DNA from: an uncultured Rhodospirillaceae bacterium
GTDB taxonomy: Bacteria > Pseudomonadota > Alphaproteobacteria > Rhodospirillales > UBA2165
DNA: 12,651 nt
Assembly (NCBI GenBank): GCA_913041095.1
Contig: CAJWIB010000039.1
Location: 1-12,651 of the forward strand
Direction: 5' to 3'
The notes under the pieces were generated by a model. The model was not told the DNA's origin. It searched no databases and was given only the letters and a program-made list of their open reading frames with translations. A program made the position numbers and the translations under genes. This document shows positions 6,751 to 12,434 of the stretch, in pieces; the first letter of the stretch is position 1; the number at the start of each line of letters is the position of its first letter.

Positions 6751-8274
6751 TCAGTTGCTATACTTGGCCCGCAGGATATCTTTGCGGATTTTGCCAACCC
6801 CGCTTAGAGGTAGTGGGTCCGTGGTAAAGTCCGCCGTCTTTGGACATTTGTAGCCGGCGATACTTTTTCTACAGTGCTCATCGAGTGTTTCAAAATCCAA
6901 CTCGGCGCCTTCTTCCAGAACCACTACGGCATGAACACGCTCGCCCCATTTTTCATCAGGCAAGCCAATGACCGTGCAGATTGAAACGGCTGGATGCTCG
7001 GCGATAACGCTTTCGACTTCGACGCAAAATACGTTTTCACCGCCGGTAATGATCATGTCTTTTAACCGGTCGACAATCTTAATGAAGCCATCATCATCCA
7101 TAATTCCGGCATCACCGGTGTGGAGCCAGCCGTCTTTCAAGGCTTTCGCCGTCAATTCTGGCTGCTGCCAATACCCTGTCATGACACCAGGCCCCCGGAT
7201 AAGCACCTCACCGGTGGTTCCATTGGCAACAGTATTGCCATCTTCATCGGCAATTCGAACTTCATGGCCCATGATGGGAATGCCTGCAGAGTCAAGTTTG
7301 TCGGCAAAGGGGCCGGACAAGACATGGTGCTCGGGACGCAATACAGTGGCCGGTCCGGTAACTTCGGACTGGCCGTAAATCTGTACCAGTTTAATATCAG
7401 GACAACGATCCAGCACCTTGCGCAGCAGAGCTTCAGGAATTGGTGCTGTGCCGTAAGCAAACATTTCAAGAGATTGGAAAGCCTCGGCAGCATTTGGGGC
7501 TTCGAGCATATCCACCAACATGGTCGGCACCAAGGCAATCATAGTGACTTTTTTATCCATAACCGTTTTGATGTAGGCGTCCGGTGTAATATCGGGCAAG
7601 AAAGTCTGCGCTCCACCCGCGAAAGCGCAGGCATTGGCGGCACTGGCGCCTGCCAAATGAAACAGCGGTGGCGCATGGAGATAGTTGGATTTCTCCGATA
7701 CAGCCAGATCAAAAACCATGTTGAGAGCTTGCACACCCGCTGCGCCAACGCTGACCATCACCCCTTTCGGTAAGCCGGTGGTCCCACCGGTATAGTAAAG
7801 GGCGAATAGGTCCGACATATCGGCAGCCCAGGCATCAATGCCATCCGATTTAGCTAACTCATCAAGGCTCTCTTCTCCCAGCGCCCCATCATCCATAGCG
7901 ATTGATTTCAGGCTATTCGCCGTCGCTTCCATGACACTTTCGGCACCAGCCAGATTTCTGATATCGCTGGCCAGGACATTGGATTCAGATTGGGAAACAA
8001 TGTGATTGAGCTCATCCGGCGACAAGCGGGTATTTAAGGGCACCAACACACAACCGGCCCAAACCACAGCATACATGGTGGCGAGATGTTCCGGTGTGGT
8101 CGCCGCTAATATGGCGACACGGTCTCCTGGTTGACAACCAATTGAACGTAAGCCACCGGCTATGCGTGAAATTTTATCACCAAAATCTCGCCAATTTTGG
8201 ACTTTGTCGCCATCAATCGTAGCCGTACAATCACCGTAGGCTTGGGCCGTTCTTGCTAATCCTTGCGCAAACAT
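6751..8274 (-). CDS. Acyl-CoA synthetase (AMP-forming, class I adenylate-forming)
   Basis: This 507-residue ANL-superfamily ligase activates a carboxylic acid to its CoA thioester using ATP. The phosphate loop is YYTGGTTGLPKG (160-171), the adenine/acyl motif YGQSE is at 300-304, ATP-ribose Asp388 lies in LHTGDAG, the hinge is Arg403/Lys405 in VDRLKDMIITGGENVF, and the catalytic C-terminal Lys495 lies in SGVGKIRKD. Length fits medium/long-chain or aryl acyl-CoA synthetases rather than acetyl-CoA synthetase (about 650). The ATG at 8274 has an excellent ribosome-binding site, GAGGAG (8281-8286 on the plus strand), 6 bases upstream. It is the first gene of the catabolic operon and would supply the acyl-CoA for the next genes. 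Chain length and substrate cannot be decided from sequence. Confidence 0.93.
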   Translation of the reverse strand: MFAQGLARTAQAYGDCTATIDGDKVQNWRDFGDKISRIAGGLRSIGCQPGDRVAILAATTPEHLATMYAVVWAGCVLVPLNTRLSPDELNHIVSQSESNVLASDIRNLAGAESVMEATANSLKSIAMDDGALGEESLDELAKSDGIDAWAADMSDLFALYYTGGTTGLPKGVMVSVGAAGVQALNMVFDLAVSEKSNYLHAPPLFHLAGASAANACAFAGGAQTFLPDITPDAYIKTVMDKKVTMIALVPTMLVDMLEAPNAAEAFQSLEMFAYGTAPIPEALLRKVLDRCPDIKLVQIYGQSEVTGPATVLRPEHHVLSGPFADKLDSAGIPIMGHEVRIADEDGNTVANGTTGEVLIRGPGVMTGYWQQPELTAKALKDGWLHTGDAGIMDDDGFIKIVDRLKDMIITGGENVFCVEVESVIAEHPAVSICTVIGLPDEKWGERVHAVVVLEEGAELDFETLDEHCRKSIAGYKCPKTADFTTDPLPLSGVGKIRKDILRAKYSN

Positions 8275-8294
8275 CTTAATCTCCTCAAAAACAG

Positions 8295-8322
8295 ACCGGA
8301 CTTATTGGCAAAATAGCCCGGT
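8295..8322 (-). promoter_or_regulatory. Leader hairpin with T-run just before the synthetase RBS
   Basis: ACCGG (8295-8299) and CCGGT (8318-8322) pair around an 18-nt loop that can itself pair partly. Read on the minus strand, the stem is followed within two or three bases by TTTTT (complement of 8286-8291) and then GAGGAG, the ribosome-binding site. The arrangement resembles an attenuator or a translational control hairpin, but the stem is short and no alternative structure or leader peptide is evident. Confidence 0.3.
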
Positions 8323-8486
8323 TTCGGCGGATTAGAATTAGTTCTTTGATACCGCTGTACATATTTTCGACAGCAACATCGCATGTTCCGGCAAGACTGA
8401 GAATATTGAGTTTTACGACGCCTTCAGCCCTGTTTAGCCATTTTTTTGCAAATTAATCAGCGATCAAATAATTGTCTAATATTAAT

Positions 8487-8509
8487 ATTATATTGGTAGA
8501 TTGATCAAT
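8487..8509 (+). promoter_or_regulatory. Candidate TetR operator upstream of the catabolic operon
   Basis: ATTATATTGGTAG (8487-8499) is repeated exactly on the other strand at 9340-9352, and with one change at 9465-9477. Its right part forms an 18-bp element with mirrored ends, ATTG (8492-8495) and CAAT (8506-8509), a spacing typical for TetR-family operators. The complementary strand contains TATAAT, so binding could cover a -10 box of the minus-strand operon. Confidence 0.45.
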
Positions 8510-8532
8510 AAAAAAATTAGGAAAACTAATTT
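8510..8532 (-). terminator. Candidate terminator of tetR
   Basis: AAATTAG (8514-8520) and CTAATTT (8526-8532) form a 7-bp stem with a 5-nt GAAAA loop (plus-strand reading). On the minus strand the stem runs straight into a T-run (complement of 8510-8516). The stem is almost all A-T, so it is weak. It lies about 46 bases past the tetR stop and would limit read-through into the catabolic operon. Confidence 0.45.
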
Positions 8533-8578
8533 CTAGGCAAAAATAGCTTATTTCAAGAAAAATACATGATTGATCAGG

Positions 8579-9253
8579 TTATTTTAGGATGCCATGGAAA
8601 ATTATATCAAGAATCGTATCCGATAGCTCATCAATGCGCTCTTTGTCACGCAGGTCGACGCAATGTATTTCTTTGACCAGCGGGCCCACACAATAAGTCA
8701 TGGAGGAAGCCGCGATCATGGTTTGTGTAATGGTATAAATCGGTAAATCTTTAATCAGGCCGGCTTCGATTCCGATCGCTACCGCACTATCGAATTCTTC
8801 AAATCCTGGCAACAAATAGGTTTTGGCAAACCAGCGTAAGCGTGCGCTGGGCGAAGTACCTTCATGGACAACAATACGAGCGAGATTAACTTCAATTGAA
8901 CTCATTTTGATAAAACGCCGGATCATTACTTTGAGTTGACTGACTGGATCAAGGTCTTTTAATTCGTCGCGAGCAACCGGAAAACGCCGGCCCAAATCCC
9001 GCATTAAATGGTCAATAGCAGCTTTCCAAAGGCGTTCTTTGGTGCGGAAATGATAGTGAACCATCGATTGCGCCATGCCAGCTTCTTTGGCGATCTGGCT
9101 GGTCGAAACCGCGGAGTATCCGTACTCGGCAAATACTTTAATCGCGGCGGCTAGAAGCCGTTCTCGTGAAGTATCGGGATTACCCAGTTGTTCTGATTTC
9201 GAGGGACGACCAGGTCGTTTACGTTTTACTGGAACGGTTTGAATTTTATTCAT
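8579..9253 (-). CDS. TetR/AcrR-family transcriptional regulator
   Basis: This 224-residue protein has a typical TetR DNA-binding domain at about 29-76. The helix-turn-helix is STSQIAKEAGMAQSMVHYHF (50-69), followed by TKERLW. The C-terminal ligand/dimer domain (about 100-224) contains ARIVVHEGTSPSARLRWF (125-142), as in several AcrR-like regulators. A basic leader KRKRPGRPSKS (10-20) resembles an AT-hook core and may add minor-groove contacts, which would suit the AT-rich gaps around the gene. Such proteins usually repress and are released by a ligand; an acyl-CoA or the imported acid would be a natural effector (inference). The gene lies between the catabolic operon and the divergent TRAP operon, and repeated sequence motifs occur in both gaps. 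The ATG at 9253 has only a weak ribosome-binding site, consistent with low expression. Confidence 0.93.
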   Translation of the reverse strand: MNKIQTVPVKRKRPGRPSKSEQLGNPDTSRERLLAAAIKVFAEYGYSAVSTSQIAKEAGMAQSMVHYHFRTKERLWKAAIDHLMRDLGRRFPVARDELKDLDPVSQLKVMIRRFIKMSSIEVNLARIVVHEGTSPSARLRWFAKTYLLPGFEEFDSAVAIGIEAGLIKDLPIYTITQTMIAASSMTYCVGPLVKEIHCVDLRDKERIDELSDTILDIIFHGILK

Positions 9254-9339
9254 CTTATATCACTTGTTGGCCGTCATCAGGTTAGAGGTCAAGTCTGGCG
9301 TAGGCTTCCATTTACGAGCCCCCTAATTTTTTCACTCGA

Positions 9340-9352
9340 CTACCAATATAAT
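9340..9352 (-). promoter_or_regulatory. Candidate TetR operator on the tetR side
   Basis: On the minus strand this reads ATTATATTGGTAG, identical over 13 bases to 8487-8499. It lies about 90 bases upstream of the tetR start and could serve autoregulation. The mirrored CAAT half seen in the other two copies is absent here, so it may be a half-site. Confidence 0.35.
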
Positions 9353-9464
9353 TGACATATTTAACAATTAGATACCATGGCAAATTTTTCCCAATTTCAG
9401 CACATGATTTATTTTAGTGCATCATATTTGACTCATATTATATTGCATTTTGATAAATAAATCT

Positions 9465-9487
9465 ATTATATTGTTAGATCACACAAT
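9465..9487 (+). promoter_or_regulatory. Candidate TetR operator before dctP
   Basis: ATTATATTGTTAG (9465-9477) differs by one base from the copies at 8487 and 9340. ATTGT (9470-9474) and ACAAT (9483-9487) form an 18-bp element with mirrored ends, the same length as the ATTG/CAAT element at 8492-8509; the two loci agree at 18 of 23 positions. ATCTA (9461-9465) and TAGAT (9475-9479) give a second, overlapping inverted repeat. It ends 25 bases before the dctP ATG, a position suited to repression. Confidence 0.45.
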
Positions 9488-9498
9488 TATAATGATAC

Positions 9499-9504
9499 AA
9501 GGAG
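9499..9504 (+). promoter_or_regulatory. Ribosome-binding site fixing the dctP start
   Basis: AAGGAG lies 8 bases before the ATG at 9513. It rules out the longer in-frame TTG start at 9450, which would also bury the signal peptide behind 21 extra residues. Confidence 0.8.
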
Positions 9505-9512
9505 ACTTTCTC

Positions 9513-10541
9513 ATGCGGAGTAATTTAAAAATTCCTATTAGCGTTCTGGCCGTTCTGTTTGGCCTTGCCGCTGCCATCCCGGCTACCAAGGCTCAGGCAA
9601 CAACGCTGAAATTTGCCACGATGGGGCCGGAAAAACTAAAGTTCATCCAATGTGGACACATTCAATTTTTGAAACAACTGACAAAAAAATCCGGCGGCAA
9701 ACTGAATTTCCAAACTTTTTTTGCCGGCACGGCCTTTGCCCATCCATTAAAACAATATGATCAATTGGTACGCGGCATTATTGATATGTCGTTTGGCGTT
9801 CTAACTTATCTGCCGGGACGCTTCCCGATGACCAATATTGGCACACTGCCGTTTATGATGAATGAAAGTGGCGCTGGCGCTAGAGCGATGACCCGCGTCT
9901 ATCAGAAACATTTACGGGAAGAATTTTCCGACATACATTTATTAGCGATTGCCTTGCCGCCTCTGTATCAGGTTCAGTCACGTAAAAAAATTTCTTCTGT
10001 CGGAGATTTCAAGGGATTGCGCATACGCGCAGCCGGCCGAATTCATGGTCAGATTCTTAAAGCTCTCGGTGCGGTACCGGCGCAAATCCCAGCGCCGGGA
10101 CTTTACGAAAATCTAGCTAAAGGCGTTGTTGACGGTGCCTTGTTCCCTTGGTCGGGCTTGGTTTCCTGGAAACTGGGCGAAGTTACCAAATATTCATTGG
10201 GAATTAACCTCAATGCCTCGACTTTGTTCCACGGCATGAGCAATAAGGCTTACGACGGCTTACCAACAGATCTGAAGCGGATCATTGATAGCTCAGGTGG
10301 CGTTCCGCTTGTTGATCACATTTCAAGTTGCTGGAGGCCAATAACCAAAAAAGGTAAGGCGATGGCGAGTCAGAATGGTCGCACTGTAACGATGGCCGAT
10401 GATAAACTCCTCAATGCCCTCAAGGCCAAACTGGCACCCGTTACTGAAAATTACTTGGCTGGACTTGAAGCCAAAGGTATGCCAGCCCGCAAAGTGCATG
10501 CCGCAATTCAGAAAGCGGTCAAGGAAGAAGAGGCAAAATAA
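9513..10541 (+). CDS. dctP: TRAP transporter substrate-binding protein (DctP family)
   Basis: This 342-residue periplasmic binding protein begins with a clear Sec signal peptide: positive MRSNLK, a hydrophobic stretch (7-23) and a likely cleavage after Ala29 in ATKAQA. The mature part has the DctP layout, with LKFATMGPE at the first strand, the segment AGTAFAHPLKQYDQLVRGIIDMSFG (about 71-95) and KGLRIRAAG (168-175), whose Arg172 corresponds to the conserved Arg that binds the ligand carboxylate in TRAP binding proteins. VVDGALFPW (205-213) and the LGEVTKY hinge region follow. The ligand is therefore probably an organic acid, but its identity cannot be read. It is the first gene of the TRAP operon, with the large permease gene starting 33 bases later. 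It probably responds to the adjacent TetR protein through the motif at 9465-9487. Confidence 0.93.
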   Translation: MRSNLKIPISVLAVLFGLAAAIPATKAQATTLKFATMGPEKLKFIQCGHIQFLKQLTKKSGGKLNFQTFFAGTAFAHPLKQYDQLVRGIIDMSFGVLTYLPGRFPMTNIGTLPFMMNESGAGARAMTRVYQKHLREEFSDIHLLAIALPPLYQVQSRKKISSVGDFKGLRIRAAGRIHGQILKALGAVPAQIPAPGLYENLAKGVVDGALFPWSGLVSWKLGEVTKYSLGINLNASTLFHGMSNKAYDGLPTDLKRIIDSSGGVPLVDHISSCWRPITKKGKAMASQNGRTVTMADDKLLNALKAKLAPVTENYLAGLEAKGMPARKVHAAIQKAVKEEEAK

Positions 10542-10574
10542 GCGCTTCTTAGCCGCAAACTAGTAGGCACAATA

Positions 10575-11876
10575 GTGGCTCCCGAAATAATCGGATTGAT
10601 CGGTGTTCTGATCCTTCTTGGGCTGACCATGATCAGAATGCCGATCGGACTCGCTTTGGGCTCGGTCGGTATTTTCGGCACATGGTATTTGCTCGGTTGG
10701 GACACCATGGTGTTCGCGCTCGGTGATGCTCCTGTCGCCGCTATGAGCAACTACACATTGTCAGTTTTGCCCCTGTTCATCTTGATGGGCATCGTTGCGG
10801 CCCGCGCCGGTTTTGCCAACGCCCTCTATCAAGCTGCCTTCGCTTTTGTCGGCCACCGCAAAGGCGGTTTGGCAATTTCAAGTATCATTGCCTGTGGTGG
10901 TTTCGGCGCCGTATGCGGCTCCAGCCTGGCGACCGTCGCCACCATGAGTAACGTCGCCGTGCCCTCCATGTTGCGCTATGGATATTCTCCTCAACTGGCG
11001 GCAGGATCGGTTGCCACCGGCGCGACCTTGGCTATTCTAATCCCTCCGTCTCTGCCCATGATTATCTATGCCTACTTAACGGAAGTCTCAATCGGCAAGC
11101 TGTTCGCAGCCGGTATAATTCCAGGTATTTTGGGCGTCATTCTCTATGCCGTGACCATCAGCATCTGGACGCACTTTAACCCCAAAGCCGGGGCGGGCGG
11201 CGAAAGGATGAACTGGTCGAAACGATTACAAAGCCTCAAAGGTGTTTGGGCGGTTGTGGTGCTTTTCGTTGCAGTGTTAGGTGGTATTTTTGCGGGAATT
11301 TTTTCCCCGACCGAAGGTGCTGCCGTCGGAGCCTTTGGCGCAATTTTCTTGGGCTTTATTGCACGTAGTTTTACGCTGCGTTTATTGATCCGGTCAATAG
11401 CGGAAACGGTCGTTTTATCGTCTTCGATATTGTTTATCGTTATCGGAGTCTCCCTGTTCAATTTTTTCATCACCGGCGCGATGTTCCCCCAAGCGTTATC
11501 GGCTTTCCTTGATGACATTAACTTACCGCCGTTGGTGACGCTTGCCGGCATCACCTTGGTGCTGATAATTTTGGGCTGTTTTCTGGAAGTCATGGCGATT
11601 ATATTCATCACTACGCCAGTACTCTTTCCGGCCATGATGGCGCTTGGCTATGATCCGGTTTGGTATGGTATATTAACCATGATGGTTGTCGAAATCGGCG
11701 CTGTCACGCCCCCCATCGGCATGAATATATTTGTTTTGGCTAAGCAGTTGAAAGACGTAAGTGCAAAACAGGTTTTCCAAGGTATCATCCCGTTTCTAGC
11801 GGCGGATTTCGTCAGGCTGTTTATTATCATTGCATTTCCAGGGCTGGTGCTTTGGTTGCCGTCCCTGTTGTTTTAA
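10575..11876 (+). CDS. dctM: TRAP transporter large permease subunit (DctM family)
   Basis: This 433-residue inner-membrane protein has about 12 hydrophobic segments, the usual size for the subunit that carries out sodium-driven transport of the bound substrate. Family motifs are visible: GSSLATVATMSNVAVPSM (115-132), GYSPQLAAGS (136-145), ILIPPSLPMIIYAY (154-167), VSIGKLFAAGIIPG (171-184), FSPTEGAAVGAFGA in the middle (about 245-258), and VTPPIGMNIFVL (from about 377). The start is GTG at 10575 with a weak AGTAGG-like ribosome-binding site; the sequence MAPEIIGLIGVLILL fits the family start. It works with the binding protein encoded before it and the small permease encoded 21 bases after it. 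The M gene lies before the Q gene, whereas most TRAP operons have Q before M. Confidence 0.94.
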   Translation: MAPEIIGLIGVLILLGLTMIRMPIGLALGSVGIFGTWYLLGWDTMVFALGDAPVAAMSNYTLSVLPLFILMGIVAARAGFANALYQAAFAFVGHRKGGLAISSIIACGGFGAVCGSSLATVATMSNVAVPSMLRYGYSPQLAAGSVATGATLAILIPPSLPMIIYAYLTEVSIGKLFAAGIIPGILGVILYAVTISIWTHFNPKAGAGGERMNWSKRLQSLKGVWAVVVLFVAVLGGIFAGIFSPTEGAAVGAFGAIFLGFIARSFTLRLLIRSIAETVVLSSSILFIVIGVSLFNFFITGAMFPQALSAFLDDINLPPLVTLAGITLVLIILGCFLEVMAIIFITTPVLFPAMMALGYDPVWYGILTMMVVEIGAVTPPIGMNIFVLAKQLKDVSAKQVFQGIIPFLAADFVRLFIIIAFPGLVLWLPSLLF

Positions 11877-11897
11877 CCTTCGAATTGGAAAAAACGA

Positions 11898-12383
11898 ATG
11901 AAGAACTTACTCAATTTGATAACAAATATTCCCCGGGCAATGGCGTTTGTCGCCGGGTGCGCAATTACCGTTTTGATGTTGATGACCGTGGGAGACATAT
12001 TTGGCCGGACATTCGGTTTTTTCTTTTTACAAGGTCTGATCGAAGTCTCAATGCTAACCCTGGTACTGCTCGGATTCTTCGCCTTTGCCCTGCAATTCGT
12101 CAAAGGCGATCAGATCTTCGTTGATTTGTTTACGCTAAAAGTGCCATCAGCCATAAATACTAAAATTGATGCTGGTTGGACTTTTATGGCCGGTATTTTT
12201 TTCTTGGCACTCGTTATACCGATTTACGATAGCGGCCTCGCACTCCATGCCACCGGCCAAAGGACGACAAACATGGATTGGTCGCCACTGATGTATTCAA
12301 TTCCAGCCGCAATCGGCTGTATTGCCGCTGGAACAACATGCATGGTTGTCGGCATTCATTGCGTTTTCCGATCTTCGACTTAA
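11898..12383 (+). CDS. dctQ: TRAP transporter small permease subunit (DctQ family)
   Basis: This 161-residue membrane protein has four hydrophobic segments at about 13-34, 45-67, 92-112 and 130-155, as is standard for DctQ proteins. The family motif DIFGR (33-37) after the first segment and an acidic Glu49 at the start of the second are present, as is the loop TGQRTTNMDWSPLMYSIP (119-136) before the last segment. Length is normal, so the gene is complete although an insertion sequence begins about 50 bases after its stop. The ribosome-binding site (GGAAAA, about 8 bases before ATG) is moderate. It would pair with the DctM protein to form the membrane complex. It is the last recognisable gene of the TRAP operon. 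Confidence 0.9.
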   Translation: MKNLLNLITNIPRAMAFVAGCAITVLMLMTVGDIFGRTFGFFFLQGLIEVSMLTLVLLGFFAFALQFVKGDQIFVDLFTLKVPSAINTKIDAGWTFMAGIFFLALVIPIYDSGLALHATGQRTTNMDWSPLMYSIPAAIGCIAAGTTCMVVGIHCVFRSST

Positions 12384-12434
12384 ACTATGCAAATGCAACT
12401 TTTCAACGGCTACTATCTGCCATCTAAGAACAAC

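Larger units (their letters stand above)
8275..8578. promoter_or_regulatory. Regulatory gap between tetR and the catabolic operon (304 bases)
   Basis: No gene is supported here. Read on the minus strand, it holds in order a likely tetR terminator (8510-8532), an AT-rich block (8471-8510) with a candidate operator whose minus strand contains the -10-like TATAAT, a leader of roughly 190 bases, a hairpin with T-run (8290-8322), and the synthetase ribosome-binding site (8281-8286). The -35 element is not clear, so the transcription start is not assigned. Palindromic TTGATCAA-type sequences occur at 8500-8509 and TGATCA at 8572-8577. Confidence 0.55.
9254..9512. promoter_or_regulatory. Divergent promoter region tetR / TRAP operon (259 bases)
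   Basis: This very AT-rich region holds no gene. It contains one copy of the shared 13-bp motif on the minus strand (9340-9352), a near copy on the plus strand (9465-9477), and a third partial copy, ATTATATTG, at 9437-9445. Possible -35 boxes are TTGACA (9353-9358) and TTGACT (9428-9433) on the plus strand, but neither has a convincing -10 box at the right distance, so promoters are not placed exactly. Confidence 0.5.

Noticed and set aside
7120..7773. 217-codon plus-strand frame
   Set aside because: It is antisense to the acyl-CoA synthetase gene, with no domain and His/Gln-rich shadow composition.
8275..8440. Short minus-strand frames in the synthetase leader as a leader peptide
   Set aside because: The frames are either five codons long or run out of frame into the synthetase gene, without ribosome-binding sites.
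9450..9512. Longer dctP start at TTG 9450
   Set aside because: The ATG at 9513 has AAGGAG at ideal spacing and directly begins the signal peptide; the extension would also overlap the operator candidate.
11144..11635. 163-codon minus-strand frame
   Set aside because: It is antisense to the dctM gene; its Lys/Thr/Pro-rich sequence is the usual complement of membrane-protein codons.
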